Source: Chryseobacterium defluvii
GTDB lineage: Bacteria > Bacteroidota > Bacteroidia > Flavobacteriales > Weeksellaceae
Direction of reading: 5' to 3'
Assembly (NCBI RefSeq): GCF_014204415.1
Contig: NZ_JACHLE010000001.1
Coordinates: forward strand, 1-64,000
Length of the DNA: 64,000 bases
Below, piece by piece: positions 40,552 through 49,435 of this stretch. The position numbers and the translations under genes are program-made. Position 1 is the stretch's first letter. Every line of letters starts with the position of its first letter. The notes under the pieces were generated by a model. That model was not told where the DNA came from. It did no database searches and saw only the letters and a list, made by a program, of their open reading frames with translations.

Positions 40552-41535
40552 TTATCCGTGAAGTTTCTTCCAGATGGCATCCTTCAGCTCTGTAAGGCCT
40601 TCTCCCGTTACTCCTGAAAAAAACAAAGGCTGTCTGTTCTCAGGAAATTCTGCGGCAATTTCTTTTTTCAGCTCATCATCCAGAAGATCGGATTTCGAGA
40701 CAGAAATAATGAAATCCTTATCCAGCAGTTCAGGATTATATTCTTTCAGTTCATTCTCAAGGATCTTAAACTCCTGAAAATGATCTTCGGAGTCTGAAGG
40801 GATCAGAAATAATAAAATCGCATTTCGTTCAATATGCCTTAAAAACCTGTGTCCAAGACCTTTTCCTTCTGCTGCTCCCTCAATGATCCCCGGAATATCT
40901 GCCATCACAAAAGATTTGTAATTCCTGTAATCCACAATTCCCAGGTTGGGGGTCAAAGTGGTAAAGGCATAGTTGGCAATTTTAGGTTTCGCTGCAGAAA
41001 CAGAGGCCAGAAGAGTAGATTTTCCGGCATTCGGGAAGCCTACCAGGCCCACATCAGCTAAAATTTTAAGCTCAAAGGTAATATAGCCTTCCTCGCCCGG
41101 AAGCCCCGGCTGTGCATACCTCGGGGTCTGATTGGTGGAAGATTTGAAATGTTCGTTTCCTAAACCTCCTTTTCCGCCTTCCATCAGGATAATTTCCTGC
41201 CCGTCTTCCATGATCTCACCAATGATCTCACCCTCTTCATTTTTTGCGATCGTACCAATGGGAACTTCTATATAAACATCCGCCCCGAAAGCTCCTGTAA
41301 GCTGGTTTTTTCCTCCGTTCTCACCACGATCAGCCTTGATATGGCGGGTATAGCGAAGGGGAAGTAAAGTCCATTCGTGGGCATTTCCTTTCATGATAAC
41401 GTGTCCGCCCCGTCCGCCGTCTCCGCCGTCGGGCCCGCCCTTGGGAATATATTTTTCACGGCGAAGGTGTGCAGAACCTGCACCGCCATGTCCGCTTTTA
41501 CAATGGATCTTTACGTAATCTACAAAATTTGACAT
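40552..41535 (-). CDS. obgE: GTPase Obg/CgtA
   Basis: N-terminal glycine-rich Obg fold ([31 protein letters not shown], then many GG pairs) followed by a G domain with GFPNAGKST (G1), [16 protein letters not shown] (G3) and SKSDLLD (G4, NKxD-like). It works in 50S ribosome assembly and stress control. The C-terminal OCT extension of some Obg proteins is absent; 327 residues is normal for Bacteroidota. Third gene of a minus-strand hpt-adk-obgE run with gaps of 44 and 80 bp. The second gap is filled with GAGTTATGA repeats. Confidence 0.96.
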   Translation of the reverse strand: MSNFVDYVKIHCKSGHGGAGSAHLRREKYIPKGGPDGGDGGRGGHVIMKGNAHEWTLLPLRYTRHIKADRGENGGKNQLTGAFGADVYIEVPIGTIAKNEEGEIIGEIMEDGQEIILMEGGKGGLGNEHFKSSTNQTPRYAQPGLPGEEGYITFELKILADVGLVGFPNAGKSTLLASVSAAKPKIANYAFTTLTPNLGIVDYRNYKSFVMADIPGIIEGAAEGKGLGHRFLRHIERNAILLFLIPSDSEDHFQEFKILENELKEYNPELLDKDFIISVSKSDLLDDELKKEIAAEFPENRQPLFFSGVTGEGLTELKDAIWKKLHG

Positions 41536-41544
41536 TTCTTATAA

Positions 41545-41585
41545 TTATGAGTTATGAGTTATGAATTATGAGTTATGAATTGTGA
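41545..41585. repeat. Tandem GAGTTATGA/GAATTATGA units
   Basis: Four to five near-perfect copies of a 9-bp unit (ATGAGTTATGA..) between adk and obgE, followed by the inverted motif ACTTATAACCC. Same unit family as 37562 and 47413. Confidence 0.65.
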
Positions 41586-41615
41586 AACTTATAACCCATT
41601 ACTCATCACTTTTAA

Positions 41616-42194
41616 CTATTTTATTTTTTCTACTTCAGCGAAAAGTTTCTGGGCAATTTCATCAATTTCCCCTACGCCGTTTACTTCAACATATTTTCCC
41701 TGCTGTTTGTACAGTTCCGCAACTTCTGCTGTTTTGGTGTAATATTCTTTAATTCTGTTCTCGATGATCTCTGCATTGCTGTCATCAGATCTTCCGCTGG
41801 TTTCTCCTCTTTTCAGAAGTCTTTCAGTTAAGATCTGATCTTCTACGATCAATGAAAGGCAGATATCAATCTCATCGTTCAGTTCTTCTTTAACGATCTT
41901 CTCCAAAGCTTCGGTCTGTGCCACTGTTCTTGGGTAGCCATCGAAAATAAACCCGTTGGTATCGGTCGGTTTTCTGATCTCGTCGATCAGCATATCCGTT
42001 GTTACCTGATCCGGAACCAATTCTCCTTTATCGATATATGATTTTGCCAGTTTCCCAAGCTCGGTATCATTCTTCATATTATATCTGAAAAGATCACCGG
42101 TTGAGACCTGCTTTAAATTAAATTTTTCGATCAGATTCTGTGCTTGTGTTCCTTTCCCGCTTCCTGGAGGGCCGAACAGAACAATATTTATCAT
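41616..42194 (-). CDS. adk: Adenylate kinase
   Basis: ATP + AMP to 2 ADP. Motifs: FGPPGSGKGTQAQN (P loop), KQVSTGDLFRYN, FDGYPRTVAQTEAL (AMP site) and LLKRGETSGRSDDSNAEIIENR (short LID of the zinc-free type). 192 residues matches the short-LID adenylate kinases. Cytoplasmic; part of the hpt-adk-obgE cluster, a common flavobacterial order. Confidence 0.96.
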   Translation of the reverse strand: MINIVLFGPPGSGKGTQAQNLIEKFNLKQVSTGDLFRYNMKNDTELGKLAKSYIDKGELVPDQVTTDMLIDEIRKPTDTNGFIFDGYPRTVAQTEALEKIVKEELNDEIDICLSLIVEDQILTERLLKRGETSGRSDDSNAEIIENRIKEYYTKTAEVAELYKQQGKYVEVNGVGEIDEIAQKLFAEVEKIK

Positions 42195-42238
42195 TTTACT
42201 TAATTAGTTTATTTTGAAAATTAAATTTAGATTTGAAA

Positions 42239-42793
42239 TTATTCGTTGATCTTTCCGTCCTGCAGCTGATATAAATTAGGTAAGTTTCTACCCAATTCAT
42301 CATAATCTAACCCGTAACCAAGAACAAATTTGTTTGGAATTTCTTTTCCAATATAATCCAGCTTGAAATCTTTTTTATAGACCTCAGGCTTTAATAAGAA
42401 AGAAGCCAGCTTCACCGATTTCGGACGCTGGGTTTCCTTGAAATATTTGAAAAGGCTTTCCACAGTATTCCCAGTATCCACAATATCTTCTACAAGGATG
42501 ATGTGACGGTCTTTTACGTCTTTGGTAAGCTCCATTTTCTGGTAAACGATCCCGGTAGATTCGGTTCCTGCATAAGAACTCATCTGGATGAAGGCAATCT
42601 CACATTTTCCCGGATAATATTTCAAAAGGTCTGAGAAGAACATAATCACCCCATTCAAAACTCCAATGAAAACAGGAACTTCATCCTTGTAATCTTCATA
42701 AATCTTTAAAGCTGTTGCTTTTACAATCTCCTGAATTTCGGCGTCCTTTAGGTAAGGAACAAAAGTTTTGTCGTGTACTTGAATGCTTTCCAT
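42239..42793 (-). CDS. hpt: Hypoxanthine phosphoribosyltransferase
   Basis: Type I PRTase of purine salvage: VFIGVLNGVIMFFSDLLKY (loop I), IAFIQMSSYAGTES (flexible loop with SY), HIILVEDIVDTGNTVESL (PRPP-binding motif, acidic pair before DTG) and YIGKEIPNKFVLGYGLDYDELGRNL. The last motif is typical of hypoxanthine/guanine enzymes. 184 residues fits. First gene of the hpt-adk-obgE operon with a promoter box at 42813-42820. Confidence 0.95.
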   Translation of the reverse strand: MESIQVHDKTFVPYLKDAEIQEIVKATALKIYEDYKDEVPVFIGVLNGVIMFFSDLLKYYPGKCEIAFIQMSSYAGTESTGIVYQKMELTKDVKDRHIILVEDIVDTGNTVESLFKYFKETQRPKSVKLASFLLKPEVYKKDFKLDYIGKEIPNKFVLGYGLDYDELGRNLPNLYQLQDGKINE

Positions 42794-42812
42794 AAAAATT
42801 TTTAGTAGGTGG

Positions 42813-42820
42813 CAAAGGTA
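42813..42820 (-). promoter_or_regulatory. -7 box of the hpt operon
   Basis: Minus strand TACCTTTG, matching TAnnTTTG, 20 bp before the hpt ATG. Confidence 0.5.
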
Positions 42821-42885
42821 CGGATTTTTGGGAAAATATTTTGTGATTTGTTAGTGATTAACAAATCTGAAGCTAGTATGGATTT

Positions 42886-43185
42886 TTATTCGTCTAATCT
42901 TGATGAAATATCCATTTGCTGATGAAGAACTCTGATAATTTCAATTTCTTCATTTTTAAAGTTGATTTTGTAAAATATAAAGTGAAATTTCACTCTTGAA
43001 CGAAAATATCCTTTTCTGATTTCATTATAATCTTTTCCTGATTTTGGATTATCTGATAAATATTCAATTTCATCCATAATCAGATCAAAATAATGATCTG
43101 CCTGTTCTTTTGACCAGACTTCAAAAGTGTAAAGCCAAATTTTTTCTAAATCATGTAAAGCTTCTTTGCTGATTTTATATTTCAT
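42886..43185 (-). CDS. RelE/ParE-family toxin
   Basis: 99 residues with the ParE fold signature: YKISKEALHDLEKIWLYTFEVWSKEQADHYFDLI, then NPKSGKDYNEIRKGYFRSRVKFHFIFYKI and IIRVLHQQMD at the C-terminus. ParE members poison DNA gyrase; RelE members cut mRNA in the ribosome. The GYFRSRVKFHFIFYKI and RVLHQxMD end favour ParE. Its start overlaps the antitoxin stop by 4 bp, the usual antitoxin-first layout. Confidence 0.9.
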   Translation of the reverse strand: MKYKISKEALHDLEKIWLYTFEVWSKEQADHYFDLIMDEIEYLSDNPKSGKDYNEIRKGYFRSRVKFHFIFYKINFKNEEIEIIRVLHQQMDISSRLDE

Positions 43186-43433
43186 GAGCCAGCAGTATGT
43201 TTTTGATGAAGATTTTTTAGAAATTCTTTACGATCAAAATTCTCAACAAATCCGAACTTTTCTCCTTTTTTCAATTCGTTGATCAATTCTGATTTCTTGG
43301 ATTCTTCATACTCAAACATTCTTAAAGCAGCTCTCACAACCTCACTGGCTGAAGAAAATTTTCCAGATTTAATCTGCTGATTGATAAAGTTATCGAAATA
43401 ATCACCTAATAATATGGATGTGTTTTTTGGCAT
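43182..43433 (-). CDS. ParD-like antitoxin (CopG/RHH family)
   Basis: 83 residues: TSILLGDYFDNFINQQIKSGKFSSASEVVRAALRMFEYEE is the ParD ribbon-helix-helix, with the diagnostic GKFSSASEVVRAALR turn. The C-terminal tail (KKGEKFGFVENFDRKEFLKNL) would wrap the toxin. Forms a type II toxin-antitoxin operon with the following ParE-like gene and likely represses its own promoter. Confidence 0.9.
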   Translation of the reverse strand: MPKNTSILLGDYFDNFINQQIKSGKFSSASEVVRAALRMFEYEESKKSELINELKKGEKFGFVENFDRKEFLKNLHQKHTAGS

Positions 43434-43533
43434 TATCTTTAATTTATTTCAAATATACCAAGAATTGGTATATTTTCAAAATTTTTAAAGTTCCTTTTAA
43501 AGCATTTCGAAATAGAAAATGATATTTATATTT

Positions 43534-44532
43534 CTATAATTCAAAGTCTTCAGCATATTTGACAACTTCTTGAATCCAATTAATACTTTTACCTATAAAA
43601 TATGTTTCAATTAATCCTTCTGTTTGTACTAATTCACCTAAATTATTTTGTTCGATGAAATGTTTTTCAACATCATACTTTCTTGTTCTCGTGTTTAAAT
43701 TTAAATATTCACTGTCATTATATACAGATAAAGCCAATCTATTTAAAAGAGAATGTAAATTATAATCTATAATTTCCTCTAAGATATGCTTTATAAAAAG
43801 TACTTTATCAGAAACTGGCTCTATTGAATTTACGTAGTCTTTAAAAATATCCTTATTTTCAAAAATAATATTAAATTTAGAATAATTTGTGTACTCAAAT
43901 TCATTTAATCGGTATTGATTAATTTGGTCATTTAAATACTTATTTAATTGGTTGATTTCTCCTAATTTTGAAGTCAAGGATATATTTTCTTTTGTAATCA
44001 TATCAATTTGACTTTCTAAGTTTTTATCTTTTTGATTGTTAATATTCTCCATATTTTGTATCCTGTCTTCATAAGATTTCTTTAAATCTTCAATAGACTG
44101 ATTATAGTCTTCTACCTCTTTGTTACCAGACAGAATTTTATTCATATCATATTTATGTTTAGTAATTTTAAGTTCTTCATTTCTATCAATGTCTTTTGTA
44201 CTATTTTTTATTATTTTTCTTTCTTTATTAGGCTTTTTTAATAGATATTCGATTATGAACATTATTGAAGGAAATAAAATAGATGATATTGTACTTAAAA
44301 GTAATAATATTAAGAGGTTTAAAATATGATCCCAATGAGTATGGTTTTTATAAATAAAATCAATTTCTTTAATTTTTTCTTCAATTTTTTTTTCAGATAA
44401 GAAATAAATTGAAAGTGGTTTCCAATAAGAAATTACTAAAAGAAATATGTAAAATGTAACAATTGGTAGTTTTAATCTTTCCTGACTTGCTTCTTTACTT
44501 TCTTTTATAAAATCAATTATTGTTTTAATCAT
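43534..44532 (-). CDS. Membrane protein with long coiled coil, unknown function
   Basis: The ATG at 44532 (MIKTIIDFIKESKEASQERL) is preferred; an upstream frame-open extension is Phe/Gly-rich and crosses the purA promoter. Two TM helices (LPIVTFYIFLLVISYW and HILNLLILLLLSTISSILFPSIMFII) are followed by a cytoplasmic coiled coil of ~100 residues (ELKITKHKYDM...SLTSKLGEINQLN) and a C-terminal helical domain. No enzyme motif. Very AT-rich compared with neighbours, so probably acquired. It is adjacent to, but not overlapping, the toxin-antitoxin genes. Confidence 0.72.
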   Translation of the reverse strand: MIKTIIDFIKESKEASQERLKLPIVTFYIFLLVISYWKPLSIYFLSEKKIEEKIKEIDFIYKNHTHWDHILNLLILLLLSTISSILFPSIMFIIEYLLKKPNKERKIIKNSTKDIDRNEELKITKHKYDMNKILSGNKEVEDYNQSIEDLKKSYEDRIQNMENINNQKDKNLESQIDMITKENISLTSKLGEINQLNKYLNDQINQYRLNEFEYTNYSKFNIIFENKDIFKDYVNSIEPVSDKVLFIKHILEEIIDYNLHSLLNRLALSVYNDSEYLNLNTRTRKYDVEKHFIEQNNLGELVQTEGLIETYFIGKSINWIQEVVKYAEDFEL

Positions 44533-44626
44533 GGTTAAACTAAATTTATGATATCCAAATATAGTAAAAGAAAAAAAATCAACCACACAATTTCCACCCC
44601 ACCCAAAAATAAAATCCACCCATAAT

Positions 44627-44657
44627 TTGCCCACCCTATTTTTTAAAAGTAATTTTG
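44627..44657 (+). promoter_or_regulatory. Promoter of purA
   Basis: TTG at 44627-44629, 20-bp spacer, TAATTTTG at 44650-44657: a close match to the Bacteroidota housekeeping promoter. ATG follows 27 bp later. Confidence 0.65.
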
Positions 44658-44684
44658 CATGAATCTAAAAAACAAAAGTAAAAT

Positions 44685-45971
44685 ATGTCAACTTACGTAG
44701 TTGTAGGTCTTCAGTACGGAGATGAAGGCAAAGGGAAAATCACGGATGTTTTATCGGCAAAATCGGACTATGTTGTACGTTTCCAGGGAGGGGACAATGC
44801 AGGTCATACCGTATATGTAGGTGATGAAAAATTTGTGCTGCACCTTCTTCCTTCGGGAGTTCTTCAGTGTAAAGGGAAGTGTATCATTGCCAACGGAGTA
44901 GTGGTAAATCCTAAGTCTTTCATTAAAGAAGTTTCCCAGATCGAAAGCAAAGGCCTTAGAACCGACCACATTTTTATCAGCAGAAGAGCGCATGTCATCA
45001 TGCCTTACCACATTCTTTTGGATACTTACCGTGAAGAAGAGCAGGGAGGAACCCAGATCGGGACGACCAAAAAAGGAATCGGGCCTTGTTATGAAGATAA
45101 GATCGCAAGAGTGGGGATCAGAATGGTAGATCTTTTAAATCCTGAGATCTTAAGAGAGAAAATTGAGAAAAACCTGAGAGTTAAGAATTCTCTTTTCGAA
45201 AAATATTACGGAAAGCCGGCTTTAGACGTTGAAGAGATTTATAACGAATTTTTAGAGATCGGAAAACAGCTGCAAGATAGAATTGTTGATACGGAACTGG
45301 AACTGAATGAAGCTATCCATGAAGGTAAGAATGTTTTATTTGAAGGGGCTCAGGCATTGATGCTGGATATCGATTTCGGAACCTATCCTTACGTAACTTC
45401 ATCTTCTCCTTCTACAGGAGGGGTTTGTACGGGGGCAGGAGTTCCGCCGACGTCGCTTCAAAACCTGATCGGGGTTGCCAAAGCATACTGCACAAGAGTA
45501 GGAAACGGGCCTTTTCCGTCCGAATTAGATAATGAATTAGGAGAAAAGATCAGACAGATCGGTCATGAGTTCGGGGCTACGACCGGCAGGCCAAGAAGAA
45601 CAGGCTGGCTGGACCTTGTTTCTTTGAAACATGCCTGTATGATCAATGGTATCAATAACCTGGTCATTACAAAATTAGACGTTCTTACAGGAATAGATAC
45701 TCTGAAAATTGCTACAAAATACAAAACCGAAGACGGAAAGATCATTGATTATTTCACTTCTTCAACAACAAAATTATATGACTACGAAGCAATCTACGAA
45801 GAGCTTCCAGGCTGGAATGACGATCTTACCAAAGTAAGGAGCTACGATGAGCTTCCTGCAAACGCCCAGAAATACATCGAATTTATTGAGAAGTATTTGG
45901 GAATTAATGTTTATTTAGTTTCGGTAGGCCCTGAAAGAAGCCAGAACATTATCAGAAAAGAATTATTCTAA
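44685..45971 (+). CDS. purA: Adenylosuccinate synthetase
   Basis: Joins IMP and aspartate using GTP, first step to AMP. Motifs: GLQYGDEGKGKITD (P loop with catalytic Asp), GGDNAGHTVYV (catalytic His), GIGPCYEDKIAR, FEGAQALMLDIDFGTYPYVTSS and GRPRRTGWLDL, KLDVLTGIDT. 428 residues, normal length. Cytoplasmic, monocistronic with its own promoter and a terminator. Confidence 0.97.
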   Translation: MSTYVVVGLQYGDEGKGKITDVLSAKSDYVVRFQGGDNAGHTVYVGDEKFVLHLLPSGVLQCKGKCIIANGVVVNPKSFIKEVSQIESKGLRTDHIFISRRAHVIMPYHILLDTYREEEQGGTQIGTTKKGIGPCYEDKIARVGIRMVDLLNPEILREKIEKNLRVKNSLFEKYYGKPALDVEEIYNEFLEIGKQLQDRIVDTELELNEAIHEGKNVLFEGAQALMLDIDFGTYPYVTSSSPSTGGVCTGAGVPPTSLQNLIGVAKAYCTRVGNGPFPSELDNELGEKIRQIGHEFGATTGRPRRTGWLDLVSLKHACMINGINNLVITKLDVLTGIDTLKIATKYKTEDGKIIDYFTSSTTKLYDYEAIYEELPGWNDDLTKVRSYDELPANAQKYIEFIEKYLGINVYLVSVGPERSQNIIRKELF

Positions 45972-45978
45972 AATACAA

Positions 45979-46008
45979 ACAAAAATCCTGCTCTCGCAGG
46001 ATTTTTGT
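45979..46008. terminator. Bidirectional terminator between purA and the hydrolase operon
   Basis: ACAAAAATCCTGC-TCTC-GCAGGATTTTTGT perfect hairpin with T run, ending at the last codon of the convergent gene. Confidence 0.85.
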
Positions 46009-46557
46009 TTAGGCTTCGTTCTGTGAAACGGTGCCTGAAGAAGAAAGTGAAATTTTTCTTACGTTAACGGGCTGGTTGATATATTTAGGTCTTCTGGAAG
46101 TATATAGCCGGTTTTTTTCAATCCGGGTAATGCATACTTTGTCACTTTGATTTCCTCCCAGAACATGATAGCAGGTAGCGTCTTCACCTACATATAAACC
46201 TACGTGTCCGCCGCCTTTCCGGATGAAAACCAGAACATCGCCCAGCATCGGGACCGGAGTGTGTTTCCCGAAATTACCCCAGTTCAGTGCCCATAAAGGA
46301 TCTTTAACGATCTGTTTTGAGCTCCTTTTAGCAACTACGGCCATAAAAAGCCCGCACCAGGGGATGGAATCTGCAATGTAAAAATCTTTTACTCCTTTAT
46401 ACATTGGATCTTGCCCTACTTCTTTAGCCCAGGAAAGAATAGTAGGATTGTTTTTGGCTCCCAGAACTTCAGAAGTATCATAAAGATTCAGAGCCTGCTT
46501 GATCATGATAGGCCCGTTTTCTTTAGTGAGCCATTCATATTGTTTAGTGAGTGCCAT
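46009..46557 (-). CDS. NlpC/P60-like cell-wall peptidase (TIGR02594-like)
   Basis: 182 residues. The catalytic Cys68 in SIPWCGLFMAVVAKRS and His118 in RKGGGHVGLYVGED, then LGGNQSDKVCI, match the TIGR02594 subgroup of NlpC/P60-type enzymes that cut stem peptides in peptidoglycan. There is no signal peptide, which is typical when such enzymes are phage lysins or tail-borne effectors. Last gene of a four-gene minus-strand operon with an N-acetylmuramidase (14-bp gap) and two large unknown proteins. Its Ser-rich C-tail (LSSSGTVSQNEA) has no known role. Confidence 0.87.
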   Translation of the reverse strand: MALTKQYEWLTKENGPIMIKQALNLYDTSEVLGAKNNPTILSWAKEVGQDPMYKGVKDFYIADSIPWCGLFMAVVAKRSSKQIVKDPLWALNWGNFGKHTPVPMLGDVLVFIRKGGGHVGLYVGEDATCYHVLGGNQSDKVCITRIEKNRLYTSRRPKYINQPVNVRKISLSSSGTVSQNEA

Positions 46558-46571
46558 GGTTATTGGTTTTT

Positions 46572-47399
46572 TTAGTTTTTAGAATATTTTAAATAGGCTT
46601 TGGCGAGCTTTTCGTCATATTTGTTCTGCTTATAGCCTGCTCCATTGTATGCTTTAGAAAAGCCTGCCCAGTTTTTGTTTCTCAAATGGATCAATATATT
46701 GTTTACTTCCAGGAACTTCCCGAAAGCATTCAGATGCTCTCCTTCGCTGATCTCCATTCTGGCCACAAAGTCACTCACATTGGGATATCCGATGTTTTTA
46801 GCATGGAATCCCATGATCTGGAAGCATCCCCATGATGCGGAAGACAGGGCGGCATCTTTAAATTTAGGATCGCTACTCAGGGTAATCGCTTCATTGAGCC
46901 TGTCATATTCCTTTACACCGCCCTGATAATATATTTTCGTCCATTTTGGATATAGAACATCTTTGTGGGACGCACTATAATATGAATTTGGGTCGATGCC
47001 TCTTTTTTTGAGTTCGTTCCAGAAAATATGGCCTTCAAATAAAATCTTCGGTTTGTTATTGATCAGAAAGCCTTTTCCACTGCTTTCGATCTCGTTAACA
47101 GCCTTTACAGCGGCCAGTTCCAGCCCGTATTGATCGGCAAAACCGACCAGGTCACTTTCTTTAAGGAATTTGTCCGTCTGGTTGGCAGGCCGGGTGTTTT
47201 TTTCAAGCAAGACCTGCCATGTTTTTACACCAACAATTCCGTCCACTACCAAAGCGTTTTTCCTTTGAAAATCTTTTACGGCAGTATCTACTTCCAGGGT
47301 GAAAGAGTCTGAGATCCTGATACTGTACCCCAGTTTGTGGAGTATTTCACAAAGGGTGAGTACTTCCGGGGCTTTTGTGTAATATCTTAAAAGTTTCAT
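46572..47399 (-). CDS. N-acetylmuramidase with N-terminal peptidoglycan-binding domain
   Basis: 275 residues. Residues 1-75 form a PG_binding_1 domain (LCEILHKLGYSIRISDSFT...VDGIVGVKTWQVLL). Residues ~95-275 match the DUF3380/N-acetylmuramidase family: AAVKAVNEIESSGKGFL with the catalytic Glu, PKILFEGHIFW, ASWGCFQIMGFHAKNIGYP and NKNWAGFSKAYNGAGYKQNKYDEKLAKAY. It cleaves the glycan backbone. No signal peptide, as in phage endolysins. With the NlpC/P60 gene it makes a two-bond wall-lysis pair. Confidence 0.92.
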   Translation of the reverse strand: MKLLRYYTKAPEVLTLCEILHKLGYSIRISDSFTLEVDTAVKDFQRKNALVVDGIVGVKTWQVLLEKNTRPANQTDKFLKESDLVGFADQYGLELAAVKAVNEIESSGKGFLINNKPKILFEGHIFWNELKKRGIDPNSYYSASHKDVLYPKWTKIYYQGGVKEYDRLNEAITLSSDPKFKDAALSSASWGCFQIMGFHAKNIGYPNVSDFVARMEISEGEHLNAFGKFLEVNNILIHLRNKNWAGFSKAYNGAGYKQNKYDEKLAKAYLKYSKN

Positions 47400-47410
47400 A
47401 GCGATTGGTT

Positions 47411-47441
47411 TTTAGTTATGAATTATGAGTTATGAATTGTG
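47411..47441. repeat. GAATTATGAGTTATGA repeat units
   Basis: Three 9-bp units (TTATGAATTATGAGTTATGA) upstream of the muramidase ATG, the same family as at 41545. Confidence 0.55.
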
Positions 47442-47499
47442 AGCTGATCCTTTATTTATTGATCATTAATACATTATACGTCATACATTATACAAATTA

Positions 47500-49359
47500 T
47501 CAATTCATCGGTATCTTAGGCATCTTTTCGCAGATCATCCCGATCAGGAAGAATGATTTGAATTTTACTTCTTCCCTCTGCAGCTTGTATTCCAGATTTA
47601 TGGGAGAGATATTCGTCACACTGAAATTTTGATTTAAAACGGCATAATCATCAATCCTTAATTCAATGCTGTATTCTCCTGTGGGAATGAGTTGATTAAT
47701 GATTCCTGCTTCATTGCTTTCTATTTCAAAGATCCTGTTGTTATTTATTCCTTTAATGGAAAGAGAACATTTATAGATGGGTTCGTTATTCATTTTGTCA
47801 AGTACCCTGAACTGTACATTGGTGCCCGGTGGAGGTGGCGGAACCGGAGTGGTGGGGTATTTCGGTCCCCATGTTCCCCAGGGTGCTCTTATCGGAGTAG
47901 GAGAAGGGGTTGCCGGTTTTGGAGTGGGTTGTACAGGGCTTGCACCATGAGGCGCAGGGGTGGCAGGCCTTGTGTTCTTGATCCCTCCTAATATATTCCC
48001 AATACTGACTTTGTTGGCATAAGCAACATTAGCCGTCATTTTTACAGCTTCCGGCTGTGACGGTTCTGTGGCGGGTTGAGTGGCAAAATCATTTACAGCA
48101 GTTATTCTGGCGGTTTCAAGGGAAGTTGTTTTTCTGGCCATATGATTTAGCTGGTCAGATTTAATGGTTTTCACATTGGTGATAGCCTTTAAAAACTTCT
48201 GATTGTTGTTTTTATTGACGAAAACCTGCTGTTTCATTACCAACGGCCCGAAATATACCAGTTGATTAGGATTGTTGACTGCATCATTATTAATGGATGG
48301 GTCTAAAATGATCTTCAGGTTTTTGATCAGGATCATTGTTTTGGGGAATGCCGGTAATTTATAATCACTGGAAATGGTTTGACCGTCTGAGATCTTTTTA
48401 GACTCATTCCATTCAAACATTCCGGAAAGCATGAAATTCTTATTGAACCAGTTTCTTTTAAGGTGAACGAAAGAAAAGTCAAATTCCACTGCCTGGATCA
48501 TGCTTTCATCATAATCTATCGAAAGGATCTCGGAAGGGAGATTCTCATTCGCATTTTTGGCCTCCGAATGCAATCCTTCCAGCTCGGATCTTTCGATTCT
48601 CATACTATTCCAACCCGATTCGTTTTCCATAAAATCGTAGGGAATGAAATTGATGTCATGAATGGAAGAATTGCTGATCACATCCGTTTTTTCAGCTGCT
48701 TCAAAGGTATTTTTGGCATTTTGGGCCATGGCAAGATACAGATCAGCTTCAGAGGCTTTATTGATCTTTTCCAGTTCTTTTTCTATAATATCTTTATTGC
48801 CTTTTACCTTCCATTCGGAAAAAGTAAGGTCTTTTATATTGTTGAGGTTGACCAGTTGGTCGTTCCAGTTGTTTTTTTCTTCATCAGTGTCCAGTCCGTC
48901 AAACAATTCCAAGTGAGAAGTGATATTGTTAACAGCTGTTTCGTGAGCCGTCCGGTATTTTTTATAAGCTTTGAATTCCTTCGTATCATTGTTTTTAGCA
49001 TCAAAAATAACCGTGCTTTTGTTCTCCAATACTTTATCCAGATGCTCTTCAATGTCTTTCAGGTTGTTTTTATCAAGGATATCCCTGTAAATATCAAATA
49101 AAGAATTGTTGGGGTTAAGGTCCCAGAAATTAGAAGAAATAGGAACGGAATTCAGTTCATAGGCCACATTCTGCTTTTTGATGATGGAAAGAGCCTTTTT
49201 CTGCTCATCATTAAGCAGGCTCTGAGGTTTTAGCAGTTCCAGTTCTTCATTTTCATACACTCTCAGGGATGGGCAGATCATCGGCAGATCATTCTCCATA
49301 GAGCTTTGGGACATATAGATGTTCTTAAGCTTCTGGTAAACGGCAACAAAGTATTTCAT
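47500..49359 (-). CDS. Large unknown protein with Pro-rich linker and beta-sandwich insert; paralog of the next gene
   Basis: 619 residues without signal peptide or TM helix. N-terminal ~290 residues are helical and charged. A conserved block (FSFVHLKRNWFNKNFMLSGMFEW, then LPAFPKTMILIKNLKIILD) aligns with the 536-residue neighbour. After it comes a Pro/Thr-rich linker (residues ~455-510), then a carboxypeptidase-regulatory-like beta-sandwich (FRVLDKMNNEPIYKCSLSIKG...GIINQLIPTGEYSIEL), and finally FFLIGMICEKMPKIPMN, which aligns with the neighbour's IYIIGYKCHVVPKSPNP. The insert therefore interrupts the shared domain. The linker and sandwich look like a presentation or binding module. Function unknown. 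Confidence 0.75.
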   Translation of the reverse strand: MKYFVAVYQKLKNIYMSQSSMENDLPMICPSLRVYENEELELLKPQSLLNDEQKKALSIIKKQNVAYELNSVPISSNFWDLNPNNSLFDIYRDILDKNNLKDIEEHLDKVLENKSTVIFDAKNNDTKEFKAYKKYRTAHETAVNNITSHLELFDGLDTDEEKNNWNDQLVNLNNIKDLTFSEWKVKGNKDIIEKELEKINKASEADLYLAMAQNAKNTFEAAEKTDVISNSSIHDINFIPYDFMENESGWNSMRIERSELEGLHSEAKNANENLPSEILSIDYDESMIQAVEFDFSFVHLKRNWFNKNFMLSGMFEWNESKKISDGQTISSDYKLPAFPKTMILIKNLKIILDPSINNDAVNNPNQLVYFGPLVMKQQVFVNKNNNQKFLKAITNVKTIKSDQLNHMARKTTSLETARITAVNDFATQPATEPSQPEAVKMTANVAYANKVSIGNILGGIKNTRPATPAPHGASPVQPTPKPATPSPTPIRAPWGTWGPKYPTTPVPPPPPGTNVQFRVLDKMNNEPIYKCSLSIKGINNNRIFEIESNEAGIINQLIPTGEYSIELRIDDYAVLNQNFSVTNISPINLEYKLQREEVKFKSFFLIGMICEKMPKIPMN

Positions 49360-49435
49360 GGTTATTGGTTTTGGTTATTGGAAATAACCGACAGGGCAAA
49401 AGCGTCTGCCGGTTACTCGTATTGAGAAGAATGGT

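Noticed and set aside
48463..49101. 212-codon plus-strand frame over the 619-residue protein
   Set aside because: Phe/Ile-rich reverse reading of a Lys/Glu-rich helical gene; no start signal.
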